This document shows, in pieces, positions 6,707 through 15,384 of a stretch of 31,138 bases of DNA. Position numbers and translations under genes: made by a program. Where the stretch lies: the IMG/VR virus record IMGVR_UViG_3300039191_000025, positions 1-31,138 of that record. One strand, written 5' to 3'. Positions within the stretch are counted from its first letter, which is position 1. Each line of letters begins with the position of its first letter. The notes beneath the pieces were generated by a model. It made no database searches and had not been told where the DNA came from. It worked only from the letters and a program-made list of their open reading frames with translations. The stretch comes from a virus.

Positions 6707-7879
6707 ATGTCTGAGTTCATTAAGACTCAGCACGAAGTGCGCACCAACCTTATTTCACAGGTCAGAGAAGTTATCGACTTCGCTGAAACTGAAGGTCGCG
6801 GACTAGACGCTGCTGAACTAACAAAGATTGACGCAATCGAAGCCGACATCCGTAAAGCGGACGACAGCATCACTATTGCTCAGCGTTCCGAGGAGCGCAA
6901 CGTAGAAGCTTCCGTAGCTGCTAAGGGATTCATTCCTTCGGTATCTGAGGAACGTTCTGCAACTGACATCTTCCGCGCACTTGCTTCAGGCGACCAGCGT
7001 GGACACACCTTCGAGAAGCGTGCCGCTCTAGCGCCTTCTGCGAACACCGTCCCTAAGTCGTTTTATGACGAAGTGTTTGACGTTGCTCGTTCCGTGGGAA
7101 ATATGTTGGAAACTTCCGACATTATTCAGACAACTTCAGGCGAAGACCTAACTATCCCAACCTTGTCTGCCTATTCCGCTATGACCCTAAAGGGCGCAGG
7201 CGCGTCACTTGCAGACGTAGAGCCTACCTATGCAAGCATCACGCTTGGCGCTTACAAGTACGGCGGAATCATTCAGGCAGCTAACGAGCTAGTAACTGAC
7301 GCAGGGTTCAACCTTGGCGCACACCTAGCACAGCAGGCTGGAAACGGAATGGGCTACGCAGTCAACGAAGCCCTAACAACTGGAACCGGTTCTTCTCAGC
7401 CAAACGGTATTGTCACTGCTTCGGCAGAAGGCATCACCGGAGCGACTGGCGTAACAGGTGCGTTCACAGCGGACGACATCATTTCGTTGATTTACTCGGT
7501 TGACGCGGCTACGAGGCGCAAGCCAAGCATGGCAGTGATGATGAACACCAAGTCCATCGGCGAAGCTCGCAAGCTGAAGGACACTGCTGGAAACTACCTA
7601 TACAACATCTCTCAGGTAGGCCCCGGAGGTCAGGACACATTCGCCGGCTTCAATGTAGTAGAGAACCCTCACATGGCTGACACCGCACTGGATGCGAAGT
7701 CGGTACTAGCAGGTTCATTGGACAGCTACAAGGTTCGCCTTGCAGGTGGCTTGGACGTTGCATCCTCAACTGAGTTTGCTTTCCAGAACGACCTAACAAC
7801 TTGGAGATTCCTTCTTCGTGTTGATGGCAACTTGACATCTGACTCAGAGGTCAAGCACTTTGTCGGAGGCGCAAGCTAA
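6707..7879 (+). CDS. Major capsid protein, HK97 fold
   Basis: A 390-residue capsid subunit. The first 100 or so residues are charged and helical (delta-domain/scaffold region removed by the protease), followed by the N-arm and the HK97 core beginning near ALAPSANTVPKSFYDEV. The GGxxxAANELVTDAGFNLGAHLAQQAGNGMGYAVNEALTTGTG segment matches the spine-helix region of the family. It is expressed as its own unit between T2 and T3, with a strong ribosome-binding sequence, which suits the highest-copy virion protein. Confidence 0.95.
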   Translation: MSEFIKTQHEVRTNLISQVREVIDFAETEGRGLDAAELTKIDAIEADIRKADDSITIAQRSEERNVEASVAAKGFIPSVSEERSATDIFRALASGDQRGHTFEKRAALAPSANTVPKSFYDEVFDVARSVGNMLETSDIIQTTSGEDLTIPTLSAYSAMTLKGAGASLADVEPTYASITLGAYKYGGIIQAANELVTDAGFNLGAHLAQQAGNGMGYAVNEALTTGTGSSQPNGIVTASAEGITGATGVTGAFTADDIISLIYSVDAATRRKPSMAVMMNTKSIGEARKLKDTAGNYLYNISQVGPGGQDTFAGFNVVENPHMADTALDAKSVLAGSLDSYKVRLAGGLDVASSTEFAFQNDLTTWRFLLRVDGNLTSDSEVKHFVGGAS

Positions 7880-7899
7880 CCCAACAAAATAGACCGAGG

Positions 7900-7932
7900 C
7901 CCCGTTAGTTTGTAGATTGCTAACGGGGTTTC
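7900..7932 (+). terminator. Rho-independent terminator T3
   Basis: CCCCGTTAG pairs perfectly with CTAACGGGG around an 11-base loop, followed by TTTCGCT. It lies 20 bases after the capsid stop and is the third member of the repeated terminator set. Confidence 0.9.
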
Positions 7933-7947
7933 GCTATGGTACGATTT

Positions 7948-8020
7948 AGGGGCTATGTTATTTTCCCTTCATAGTTCCTTCGTTGTAGAGAAGCCCCTGC
8001 TAGAAATAGTGGGGGTTTTT
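7948..8020 (+). terminator. Terminator T4 with a competing upstream pairing
   Basis: The terminator stem CCCCTGCTA (7994-8002) pairs with TAGTGGGGG (8007-8015) through nine pairs including two wobbles, with a GAAA loop and five T bases after it. An upstream AGGGGCT at 7948-7954 is exactly complementary to AGCCCCT at 7992-7998, which is the left arm of that stem. The two foldings exclude each other, as in attenuators. It sits before the connector and tail genes. Confidence 0.75.
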
Positions 8021-8065
8021 CGTTACCTAGTGTTTCTAAGTTAGACTAGAGCTTGGAGGTTTACA

Positions 8066-8665
8066 TTGGCACTAACAAACGCATACTGCACTCTAAACGA
8101 GGTAAAGGCTTCTCTAAGAATCCTAGTTAGCGACACCGTCGACGACGACCTTTTGGAGCTTGCTATTGAGAGCGCTAGTCGAGACATCGACCAAGCGACA
8201 GAGCGACAATTTTTTACTACAGAGACTCATCGGTTTTTTACCCCTCGCAACACTATGGTTTGTGACATAAATGACGTTTCGGCCTTGACTTCAATAAAGA
8301 CAAGCTCCGGTGCGGATGGAACTTATGACACAACTTGGGCAACTAGCGACTACCAGCTAGAGCCACTTAACGGGATAGCAGGCGGACAAGTCGTTCCGTT
8401 CGACGCTATTCGCGCAGTCGGCGACTACGGGTTCCCAATAAGCGGGGAAGAAGTTACCGTAAGAGTTGAAGGAACCTTTGGGTTTGCATCCGTCCCAATA
8501 GCAATCAAGCAAGCAACCGTCCTCCTTGCTTCTAGAATTTTCAAGCGCAACGATTCACCGGGTGGAGTAATGGGCTTCGGAGATATCGGGGTAGTTCGTG
8601 TTAGCAAGTTCGACCCAGACATTGAGAGACTAATCAACCCTTACAGGAAAATTAGGTTTGCATGA
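8066..8665 (+). CDS. Head-tail connector (gp6-like adaptor)
   Basis: A 199-residue protein that probably forms the ring below the portal. The N-terminus (YCTLNEVKASLRI...DDDLLELAIESASRDID) is the common start of phage gp6-type connectors, and the C-terminal IKQATVLLASRIFKRNDSPGG with a late PYRK segment is also typical. The TTG start follows GGAGG by six bases. Its stop overlaps the next start (ATGA). Confidence 0.85.
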   Translation: MALTNAYCTLNEVKASLRILVSDTVDDDLLELAIESASRDIDQATERQFFTTETHRFFTPRNTMVCDINDVSALTSIKTSSGADGTYDTTWATSDYQLEPLNGIAGGQVVPFDAIRAVGDYGFPISGEEVTVRVEGTFGFASVPIAIKQATVLLASRIFKRNDSPGGVMGFGDIGVVRVSKFDPDIERLINPYRKIRFA

Positions 8666-9063
8666 CTATCGCTGCAATCCGCGAAGGTATTGCCACTAAC
8701 CTAAGAACCGTTTCTGGGCTTCGGGTCTTTGAAGAAATTCCCGACCAAGTAGCACCTCCTGCCGCAATCGTTAGCTTGAACTCAATTCAGTATCATCAAG
8801 CTTTTGCAGGCGGACTCAACATCTATTCATTCACTGTAAGGGTCATTGTGGGACGAGCAGCCGAAAGGCAGGCTCAGCGCTACCTAGACCTCTACTCAGA
8901 ACCAACAGGGGACTCATCCTGCAAGAGTGCGATAGAATCTAATAGAACACTTAGCGGTGCTTGCCAAGACCTAATCGTCGAGTCAATGCCCAACATTGGT
9001 TCAATAACTGTAAACGAAAGCGATTACTTGGCAGCGGAATTCGCTGTCACCGTCTACGCATAA
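8662..9063 (+). CDS. Neck or tail-terminator protein
   Basis: A 133-residue protein in the position of the tail terminator/neck protein, between the connector and the major tail protein. It shows a helical N-terminus, a beta-rich centre, and a segment with LDLYSEPTGDSSCKSAIE and a later hydrophobic strand ending in AVTVYA, a pattern seen in actinophage neck proteins. It overlaps the connector gene by four bases. Confidence 0.65.
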   Translation: MTIAAIREGIATNLRTVSGLRVFEEIPDQVAPPAAIVSLNSIQYHQAFAGGLNIYSFTVRVIVGRAAERQAQRYLDLYSEPTGDSSCKSAIESNRTLSGACQDLIVESMPNIGSITVNESDYLAAEFAVTVYA

Positions 9064-9075
9064 AAGGAGAACAAA

Positions 9076-9492
9076 TTGGCAAAGTACGTAGTAACAGGAA
9101 ACAATGTATCAATCGGTGGAACCGACGTTAGTGGAAGCGTTGCTCGTGCAGAGCTAACGATTACATCAACCGAAGTAGACGTTACCGACTTCGCTTCAGG
9201 TGGATTTACTGAGGTCGTAGGTGGACTAAAGTCCGGCTCACTATCTCTAGACTTTCACAACGATTTTGGCTCCGGCGCACTAAACACCGTGCTAACCGAA
9301 GACCTAGTTGGAACCTTAGTTGAGATTGTCGTGATTGCAGGAAACGGTTCAAGCGCTTCAGCAGACACCCCTAGCTACACGGCTGACTTCTTGATAAATT
9401 CCCTAAGCCCTGTATCTGGCGCGGTTGGAGATTTGTCAACATTCAGTGTAACTTTCCCTATGAGTGGTACAGTCACAAAGGCAGTCACATAA
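9076..9492 (+). CDS. Major tail protein
   Basis: A 138-residue tail tube subunit. It has the beta-rich pattern of tube proteins, including ITSTEVDVTDFASGGFTEVVGGLKSGSLSLDF, and a Ser/Thr-rich C-terminus. It starts at TTG with AAAGGAGA upstream. Its place just before the frameshifted tail chaperone pair is the standard order in siphoviruses. Confidence 0.88.
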   Translation: MAKYVVTGNNVSIGGTDVSGSVARAELTITSTEVDVTDFASGGFTEVVGGLKSGSLSLDFHNDFGSGALNTVLTEDLVGTLVEIVVIAGNGSSASADTPSYTADFLINSLSPVSGAVGDLSTFSVTFPMSGTVTKAVT

Positions 9493-9507
9493 CAATAGGA
9501 GGATAAG

Positions 9508-9756
9508 TTGAAAATAAATCTACAGATAACCCATGAGGATGGCGCGACCAAGGACACAACTTGCAACGCCGCCGACATGGTTGCTTTTGAAAACAAGTTC
9601 GGAGTCAGTATCGCGGCTATGAGTAATGACCCAAGGATGAGCTATTCGCTTTTCTTGGCTTGGCACTCACAAAAGCGGACTGAAGAAACGAAGCTTACTT
9701 TTGAGAAGTGGCTAGAATCAGTCGACATGGTTGGAGCTGGCGAAGACCCAAAATAA
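9508..9756 (+). CDS. Tail assembly chaperone, short form
   Basis: An 82-residue protein that helps the tape measure recruit tail tube subunits. It begins at TTG with GGAGG upstream and ends at a TAA placed directly after the slippery heptamer at 9747-9753. The body includes MVAFENKFGVSI and a WHSQKR segment, a pattern of the G-type chaperone of siphoviruses. A small share of ribosomes should shift by -1 to give a longer form. Confidence 0.85.
   Translation: MKINLQITHEDGATKDTTCNAADMVAFENKFGVSIAAMSNDPRMSYSLFLAWHSQKRTEETKLTFEKWLESVDMVGAGEDPK
9747..9753 (+). other. Programmed -1 frameshift site CCCAAAA
   Basis: The heptamer is read C CCA AAA in the zero frame, exactly the X XXY YYZ form for simultaneous tRNA slippage, and the TAA stop follows immediately. 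After slipping, reading continues ATA ATT in the -1 frame for 50 codons. No clear downstream pseudoknot was identified by eye. Confidence 0.85.
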
Positions 9757-9905
9757 TTGGGTTAGGCGACTCCTCTGCTCATTGGTTTATTGCAGGTATC
9801 GCTTGTGAAACAGGTATTGCCCCTAGTGTGTTGATGCAAGAATCCGAAAGGATGTTGTGGACAATGCACCGCTGGATGGTTGCAAAAAACCTTCCGAGTA
9901 AATAG
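9753..9905 (+). CDS. Tail assembly chaperone, frameshift extension
   Basis: This -1 frame segment adds 50 residues to the 82-residue chaperone, giving a 132-residue fusion, equivalent to gpGT of lambda. The segment HWFIAGIACETGIAPSVLM resembles the T domain that contacts tail tube proteins. It has no convincing independent start: an in-frame ATG at 9708 lies inside the short form with no ribosome-binding sequence. The end is followed at once by a terminator. Confidence 0.85.
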   Translation: MIGLGDSSAHWFIAGIACETGIAPSVLMQESERMLWTMHRWMVAKNLPSK

Positions 9906-9935
9906 AGAAGCCCTTCCTTCGGGGAGGGTTTCTTT
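9906..9935 (+). terminator. Rho-independent terminator T5
   Basis: CCCTTCC pairs with GGGAGGG (one G-T pair) around a TTCG tetraloop, followed by TTTCTTTG. It lies directly after the chaperone stop and before the next tail gene, and may set the ratio between tail tube and tape measure transcripts. Confidence 0.88.
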
Positions 9936-9964
9936 GTTAGGTAGAATAGAAGCAGGAGAGACTT

Positions 9965-10546
9965 ATGGCTGAAACTTATTTATCAGGTGAAAAAGAAGCA
10001 ATGCGGGCGCTTAGGGATTACGAAAAAAGCCTGCTGCCTGCACTGCGAAAAGCAATGAACACTGAGCTAAGCCCAATTCTAAATCCTATTGAAAACTCTA
10101 TAAACTCCTCCGACACAACTAGGCTAAAAAGCGCTATGCCGGGAATGTTCCACGACGGACGGACGGCTTGGTCAGGCGTAGATGTGAAAGCACGCGTAAG
10201 CCTAAGACCTAAAGACCTTATCTTTATTGAAGGTAAAGGGCGAAGTAACGGGATGGGCAAGCAGGTTGGTTTCGAGTACGCGGAGCTTGCGGGTATCGAG
10301 CGCAGAGCGCCACGTCCTGTTTCAAAAGGTTGGGGTTCCAGCTCCGTCGGTTACCATTCATACATATACAACGGACAGGGTAAGGCTTTCAATAAGAAGC
10401 TAGGGGCAACCTTCGGTAAGCCGGGTCGTTTCTTGTGGACGCGCGTACTAAAGCGGAAGCCTGAGATTGAAGCCAAGGTCGAAAAGATTGCAGAACAATT
10501 TGGAATCCAGCTTTCAAGAAAAATAAACTCAAACGTGAAGAACTAG
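9965..10546 (+). CDS. Unassigned tail-module protein
   Basis: A 193-residue basic protein, starting at ATG after AGGAGAG. The N-terminal 50 residues look helical, and the centre has Gly/Tyr-rich stretches (GWGSSSVGYHSYIYNGQGKAF) followed by a basic helical C-terminus. It resembles tail-completion or minor virion proteins in actinophages by pattern only. Its place between chaperone and tape measure is unusual, since tail completion proteins usually precede the major tail protein. Confidence 0.6.
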   Translation: MAETYLSGEKEAMRALRDYEKSLLPALRKAMNTELSPILNPIENSINSSDTTRLKSAMPGMFHDGRTAWSGVDVKARVSLRPKDLIFIEGKGRSNGMGKQVGFEYAELAGIERRAPRPVSKGWGSSSVGYHSYIYNGQGKAFNKKLGATFGKPGRFLWTRVLKRKPEIEAKVEKIAEQFGIQLSRKINSNVKN

Positions 10547-10560
10547 GCGGGGCATAGCTT

Positions 10561-13509
10561 ATGGCAATTAAGATTCGGATTGTTTCCGACTTCGACAACA
10601 AGGGAATCAAAGGCGCAACTGTAAGCCTAGACAAGCTTTCCAAGTCCGCTGGTATTGCACTAGCCGCCGTTGCCGCTTCAACTGCCGCAATCGCAGTCGC
10701 ATCCGTTCGAGAGTTCGCTAAGTTCGACGGCGCACTAGTTAAGTCTCAAGCCATTATGGGCGACCTAACGAAGACCATGGAAGACGACATGGCGAACGCG
10801 GCTAGAGAAGTCGCCAAGGTTACAACCTTCTCAGCCGAACAAGCGGCAGAGTCATTCTACTTCTTAGCTTCCGCTGGACTTGACGCTAAAGCCTCCGTTG
10901 CCGCGTTACCCGTTGTTGCCTCGTTCGCGCAGGCTGGTATGTTCGACATGGCGCTTGCTACCGACCTCCTAACGGACGCGCAGTCTGCCCTTGGTATGAC
11001 TATCAAGAATGACGCAGTGGCAAACATGGAGAACATGATTGTTGTCTCTGACACGCTTGCTAGGGCCTCGCAGCTTGCTAACGCAACTATTCAACAGTTC
11101 TCCACATCCCTAACTTCTAAGGCTGGAACGGCCCTAAAGTCTGTCGAAAAGGACATCACCGAAGGAGCCGCCGCGCTTGCAGTATTCGCCGACGCAGGTG
11201 TAAAGGGTGAGCTTGCAGGTACGCAGCTAACCAACACAATCTTTGGACTAGCTCGCAGAGCGCAGGCTGCTCCTGCTGCTTTTGAAGAACTAGGTATTTC
11301 TGTATTTGACTCCTCCGGGAAAATGAGCAACTTCGCAGACATAGCCGACGACTTCACCGAGTCGCTTGGCTCCATGACCGTAGAGCAGAGACTTGCAACG
11401 CTAACTCAAATGGGCTTCACAAAGCAGGCTCGAAACGGAATCCTGCTCCTAATGGACAACGGAGACGCGCTTCGAGACTACGAGGCAGAGCTAAGGAGGG
11501 CAGGAGGAACTGCTCAAGAAGTAGCAGACAAGCAGCTATCCAGCTTCAACGCCAAGCTTTCTCTGTTGGGTTCGGCGGTTGCGGACGTTGGTATTGATAT
11601 TGGTAGCAAGCTAACGCCTCGACTAGAACAACTTATCCCTGTAATCCAAGACCTACTCCCGGAAATAGGCGACAAGATTGCAGCGGCACTTGCAAAGGTT
11701 GACTGGGAGGGCGCAACCGACAATGTTGCTAATTTCATAGTTGCCATTGTTGACAACATCGAAGAAATCGGTCAATTCATTAAGGTGCTAACGGCTGTCG
11801 CAGTTGGAATTGTTACACTCAACGCCGTTGTAAAGGTTGCTACAGGCTTGCAGGTGCTTTGGAACCTAGCAACAAAGGCCAACCCTTACGTCCTACTAGC
11901 TTTGGCAATCGGCGCAACTGCCACAGCTGCTGCTGGATTTATTGGACACCTAAGAGGACTCTCTGGCGGGCAAGAAGAAGTCAACAGGGCAACCGACGAA
12001 GCAAGGCGTGAGCTGCACAAGTTCAACAATCTTAGGCTTGATGGAGTAACAGGCGAGCTAAACGCAGCTACGGAAGCGGCACTGCGCTTGGCCGGGGTCA
12101 AGATTATGGCTCCGGGTGAGCTAATACCTGCATCTCCTACTGGTCAGAACAAGGGCTTGCCGGGCAACCCAAGACCGGGCCAAGTCTTTACCTCGTTCTA
12201 CGGCGCACCCGGTGAAGAAGTTTGGTTCACAATGACTTGGGACGGTAACAAGTGGGGGCCTAGAGTTCCGATTGTTTACAACACACCATCAACAAGCCGA
12301 GTGTCTACAGGCCCAAGTGCAAAAGATGTTGCTTTCGAGCGTGTTCAAACAATGATAAAGTCCTCGCAAAAGCAGCTTGCTTCAGCGCAGAAGAATTACA
12401 ACGACACGGTTGCAACGGCAAACAAAAACTACGCCGATTCGGTTGTTAGGTTACAGGCAGAGTTTGACAACAAGCTCGCAGGAATAGTCCAAGGTTCTCA
12501 AGACAGGTTGCGCAACGCATACCGCTCAGCCGTTGCGGTTGATGTTGGACAACTGTTTGACAGCAGCGAAGACAAGTCCGTAGACGGACTCATAACATCC
12601 ATGACTGCCAAGCTAGACGCTTCCAAGGGGCTGCTGGAAAAGTCTGCCGACCTAGCCTCTCAGGGCTTTACACAAACCTTTATCGAACAAATCGTTTCAG
12701 CAGGAACCGAAACGGGCAACGAGCTTGCAGGGGCAATTCTTGAGTCAACTCCTGAGACAAAAGAAAACCTTCGCGCTCTGTTTGACGCGCTAGAAACTGA
12801 ATCCAATTCAGGCATGGACTCACTAGCCGCTCAAATCTACGAAAAGCAGGGGTTGGCGACAGATGCCCTTCAGCAGCTATACGCGACCACTCAGCAGGAT
12901 TTGGCAGGTGCGTTGGTAGAACAACAAGCAATCCTTGCCCTGTCGCTTGAAGACGCTGCTACGGCCTTATACGACTCTGTCGAAGAAATCAACTCAAGTA
13001 TGCAAGAACAGGTTGCCGACATGGACGGCATGTTCGGCGGACTCGGAAAGACGATAGACCAGTTCTTAGCCAAGCTGGAAAAAATGAAAGACTTCGCTTT
13101 TGATAAGTCACTAGAGGCCGCCATGATGGACGGCGGTTCGTTTGGAGAGTCCGTCGAGACTGCAACCGCTGGACTCAAGGGCGCGGCAGGTATAGCGATT
13201 GACGCTGCAAGCGATGTTGACAACGTGCTTAGTTATCTAGACGACAGGATTAGACTAGCGGAGGGCTACGCTGGACTCGCCTCAACTAGCGCAGCTCAAA
13301 AAGCTTCGGCACTAGACACCTTGGCAGGTTTTCAATCTACAAGGACATCCCTCGCAGGGGTAAGCGCCGAAGCTGCTGTCGGAACCGTAATCAACATAAA
13401 CGTAAAGGCGGACACCTCGCAGTCTCTAGCTATGGTCGGCAAGTCATTAGGTAACACGGTTGCTAAGTATGTAGCAGGCGGCGGGCAAGTTATCGTGAGT
13501 CCTGTCTAA
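10561..13509 (+). CDS. Tape measure protein
   Basis: A 982-residue protein that sets tail length and is ejected with DNA. It is Ala-rich and mostly helical, with an N-terminal region matching the TP901-type tape measure pattern (AREVAKVTTFSAEQAAESFYFLASAGL), hydrophobic segments around residues 410-470, and a long coiled coil near residues 590-660. If each residue contributes about 1.5 angstroms, the tail would be roughly 150 nm. The start overlaps no neighbour, and its stop overlaps the next start. Confidence 0.93.
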   Translation: MAIKIRIVSDFDNKGIKGATVSLDKLSKSAGIALAAVAASTAAIAVASVREFAKFDGALVKSQAIMGDLTKTMEDDMANAAREVAKVTTFSAEQAAESFYFLASAGLDAKASVAALPVVASFAQAGMFDMALATDLLTDAQSALGMTIKNDAVANMENMIVVSDTLARASQLANATIQQFSTSLTSKAGTALKSVEKDITEGAAALAVFADAGVKGELAGTQLTNTIFGLARRAQAAPAAFEELGISVFDSSGKMSNFADIADDFTESLGSMTVEQRLATLTQMGFTKQARNGILLLMDNGDALRDYEAELRRAGGTAQEVADKQLSSFNAKLSLLGSAVADVGIDIGSKLTPRLEQLIPVIQDLLPEIGDKIAAALAKVDWEGATDNVANFIVAIVDNIEEIGQFIKVLTAVAVGIVTLNAVVKVATGLQVLWNLATKANPYVLLALAIGATATAAAGFIGHLRGLSGGQEEVNRATDEARRELHKFNNLRLDGVTGELNAATEAALRLAGVKIMAPGELIPASPTGQNKGLPGNPRPGQVFTSFYGAPGEEVWFTMTWDGNKWGPRVPIVYNTPSTSRVSTGPSAKDVAFERVQTMIKSSQKQLASAQKNYNDTVATANKNYADSVVRLQAEFDNKLAGIVQGSQDRLRNAYRSAVAVDVGQLFDSSEDKSVDGLITSMTAKLDASKGLLEKSADLASQGFTQTFIEQIVSAGTETGNELAGAILESTPETKENLRALFDALETESNSGMDSLAAQIYEKQGLATDALQQLYATTQQDLAGALVEQQAILALSLEDAATALYDSVEEINSSMQEQVADMDGMFGGLGKTIDQFLAKLEKMKDFAFDKSLEAAMMDGGSFGESVETATAGLKGAAGIAIDAASDVDNVLSYLDDRIRLAEGYAGLASTSAAQKASALDTLAGFQSTRTSLAGVSAEAAVGTVININVKADTSQSLAMVGKSLGNTVAKYVAGGGQVIVSPV

Positions 13510-14741
13510 TGGCCGTACCTACGCCACTAGTCGAAATCGGGTTCGACCTAACGGACACCGGGCGCGGGCCGTTCTTTGTACTAGACGACACCACTAAAGG
13601 AGTCCTAGATAACACCGAGTGGCTACTAGGTGGAACCCTTTTCTATGACGTGACGGACAAAGTTAAAAGCATCTCAACTCAGCGTGGCAAGAACCGACAG
13701 CTAGACCAGTTCGACCAAGGGCTTGCAAACGTAGTCTTCAATAATAACGACAGAACCTTCGACCCGGAATTCGCTGCCTCTCCTTACTTCGGACAAATTA
13801 TTCCTAAGCGCCAAATCCGAATAAGCTCCGGAGGCGTCCTGCAGTTCTTCGGCTTGATTGACGACTGGAACCTTTTTTATAATCCGGACGGGGATAGCAC
13901 GGTAGCAGCAGCTTGCTCGGATGCAACCTCGTCTCTCGCAACTCAGTTCTTACCTGCAAGAACTAACGACGTTCAGTTTTCCGGCGACCGTATCAACACC
14001 ATTCTTTCCTTACCAGAATTAGAGTGGCCTGCAAGTCAACGTGACATTGAAACGGGCGCGATGGAGCTTGGCGCTGACTCAATTCCAGTAGACACAAACG
14101 CACTTGCTTACTTTAGGACAATAGAAAAATCAGAACCCGGCTCGTTCTTTATTTCAAAAGCAGGCTCGGTTGTGTTTCGTGACCGCCGAACTCCCGCCAC
14201 TTCAAACGAGGTAACGCTTGCCGACGACGGAACTGGCATCCCTTACTCAAACATTGTTGTCGAGTACGGCTCTGAGAATCTTCACAACGAGATTGCGCTT
14301 ACTTCTTCCATAACCGAGACGCAGGCAATCGCTAGGTCGCTCGAATCTATACAGACTTACGGAATCTTTTCCCTAAACCAAACAGGCTTACTTGTCAACA
14401 ACGACAATGAACTTATTGAAATGTCCAAGTTCTATGCGAACAAATACAAGGAGCCGGAGTATAGGTTCAACTCAATCGACATCCTGCTAGACCAGCGGAC
14501 GGACGAACAGCAGGCACTTGCATTAGCATTAGAATTAAACGACGTTGTTGAAATAAAGTTTACGCCGAACGGAATTGCTCCGGCAATATCTAAGTACGCT
14601 GAAGTAATAAGAATTGACCACTCGGTCGACAATGTAAATCACGTCTTATCATTAGGGTTTGCGACACTCGCATTTAGTTTGTTTGTATTAGACGACACTC
14701 AGTTTGGTAAGCTAGATAGTGGAAACGCCTTGGCGTTCTAA
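13509..14741 (+). CDS. Distal tail / minor tail protein
   Basis: A 410-residue protein directly after the tape measure, the position of distal tail or baseplate hub proteins. The N-terminus is beta-rich and contains FVLDDTTKGVLDNTEW, and a related motif recurs at the C-terminus (FVLDDTQFGKLDSGNALAF), so the chain starts and ends with a similar strand pattern. It may form the tail-tip ring and dock fibres. Confidence 0.8.
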   Translation: MAVPTPLVEIGFDLTDTGRGPFFVLDDTTKGVLDNTEWLLGGTLFYDVTDKVKSISTQRGKNRQLDQFDQGLANVVFNNNDRTFDPEFAASPYFGQIIPKRQIRISSGGVLQFFGLIDDWNLFYNPDGDSTVAAACSDATSSLATQFLPARTNDVQFSGDRINTILSLPELEWPASQRDIETGAMELGADSIPVDTNALAYFRTIEKSEPGSFFISKAGSVVFRDRRTPATSNEVTLADDGTGIPYSNIVVEYGSENLHNEIALTSSITETQAIARSLESIQTYGIFSLNQTGLLVNNDNELIEMSKFYANKYKEPEYRFNSIDILLDQRTDEQQALALALELNDVVEIKFTPNGIAPAISKYAEVIRIDHSVDNVNHVLSLGFATLAFSLFVLDDTQFGKLDSGNALAF

Positions 14742-14754
14742 TAAGGAGTAATAA

Positions 14755-15384
14755 TTGCCTAGAAAAGTTTGGACTGCCGGAGATGTTCTTGCAGCAGCGG
14801 ATGTTAACACCTACCTTGGCGACCAAGTTATTTCGGTATTCGCCGACGCAGCAGCTAGAGATGCTTCGATAACCTCTCCGCTTCACGGGATGGCTTGCTA
14901 CTTGCAGGACACTAACGCCTTGGAACTTTATGACGGTTCTGCATGGGCTGGCGGCGGTGACATAACTTCGGTAGTAGCCGGAACAGCTTTGACTGGTGGC
15001 GGCACGGGTGGCGATGTAACTCTAAACGTTGACCTAGCAGCCACAACAGCAGCGGCAGGAATCGCAAGCTTTGTCACAGATGCAACGACAGCGCGAACAC
15101 TTACCACAGCAGCAGACGAAGGCAAGACACTTCAATTCACAAGCGGTTCGGCAACTGTCGTAACCGTAAACGCAAGCACCGACTTCACAGTTGGCGCAAG
15201 GGTTGACATAATCGCAGACGGTGCGGGCGAGCTAACTATCGAAGCGGATGGAGCAACTATCAAGGCAGCAGAAACTTCAACAACAACAGGTAGCTTTACA
15301 ATCGGCGCTCAGTATTCAGCAGCAACACTTCTTTGTGTTGCAACTGACGAGTACCGACTAATCGGAAATGTGGCGGTGGTCTAA
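14755..15384 (+). CDS. Tail fibre / minor tail protein
   Basis: A 209-residue protein starting at TTG after AAGGAG. The N-terminus (WTAGDVLAAADVNTYLGDQ...FADAAARDA) is a common docking segment of actinophage fibre proteins. The middle has ITSVVAGTALTGGGTGGDV, a short fibre repeat motif, and the C-terminal half is Thr/Ala-rich beta structure. It probably trimerises. It overlaps the glycine-rich gene by one base. Confidence 0.75.
   Translation: MPRKVWTAGDVLAAADVNTYLGDQVISVFADAAARDASITSPLHGMACYLQDTNALELYDGSAWAGGGDITSVVAGTALTGGGTGGDVTLNVDLAATTAAAGIASFVTDATTARTLTTAADEGKTLQFTSGSATVVTVNASTDFTVGARVDIIADGAGELTIEADGATIKAAETSTTTGSFTIGAQYSAATLLCVATDEYRLIGNVAVV

Noticed and set aside
9708-9905. Independent gene starting at ATG 9708
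   Set aside because: The start lies inside the short chaperone gene without a ribosome-binding sequence, whereas the slippery heptamer explains how the frame is reached.
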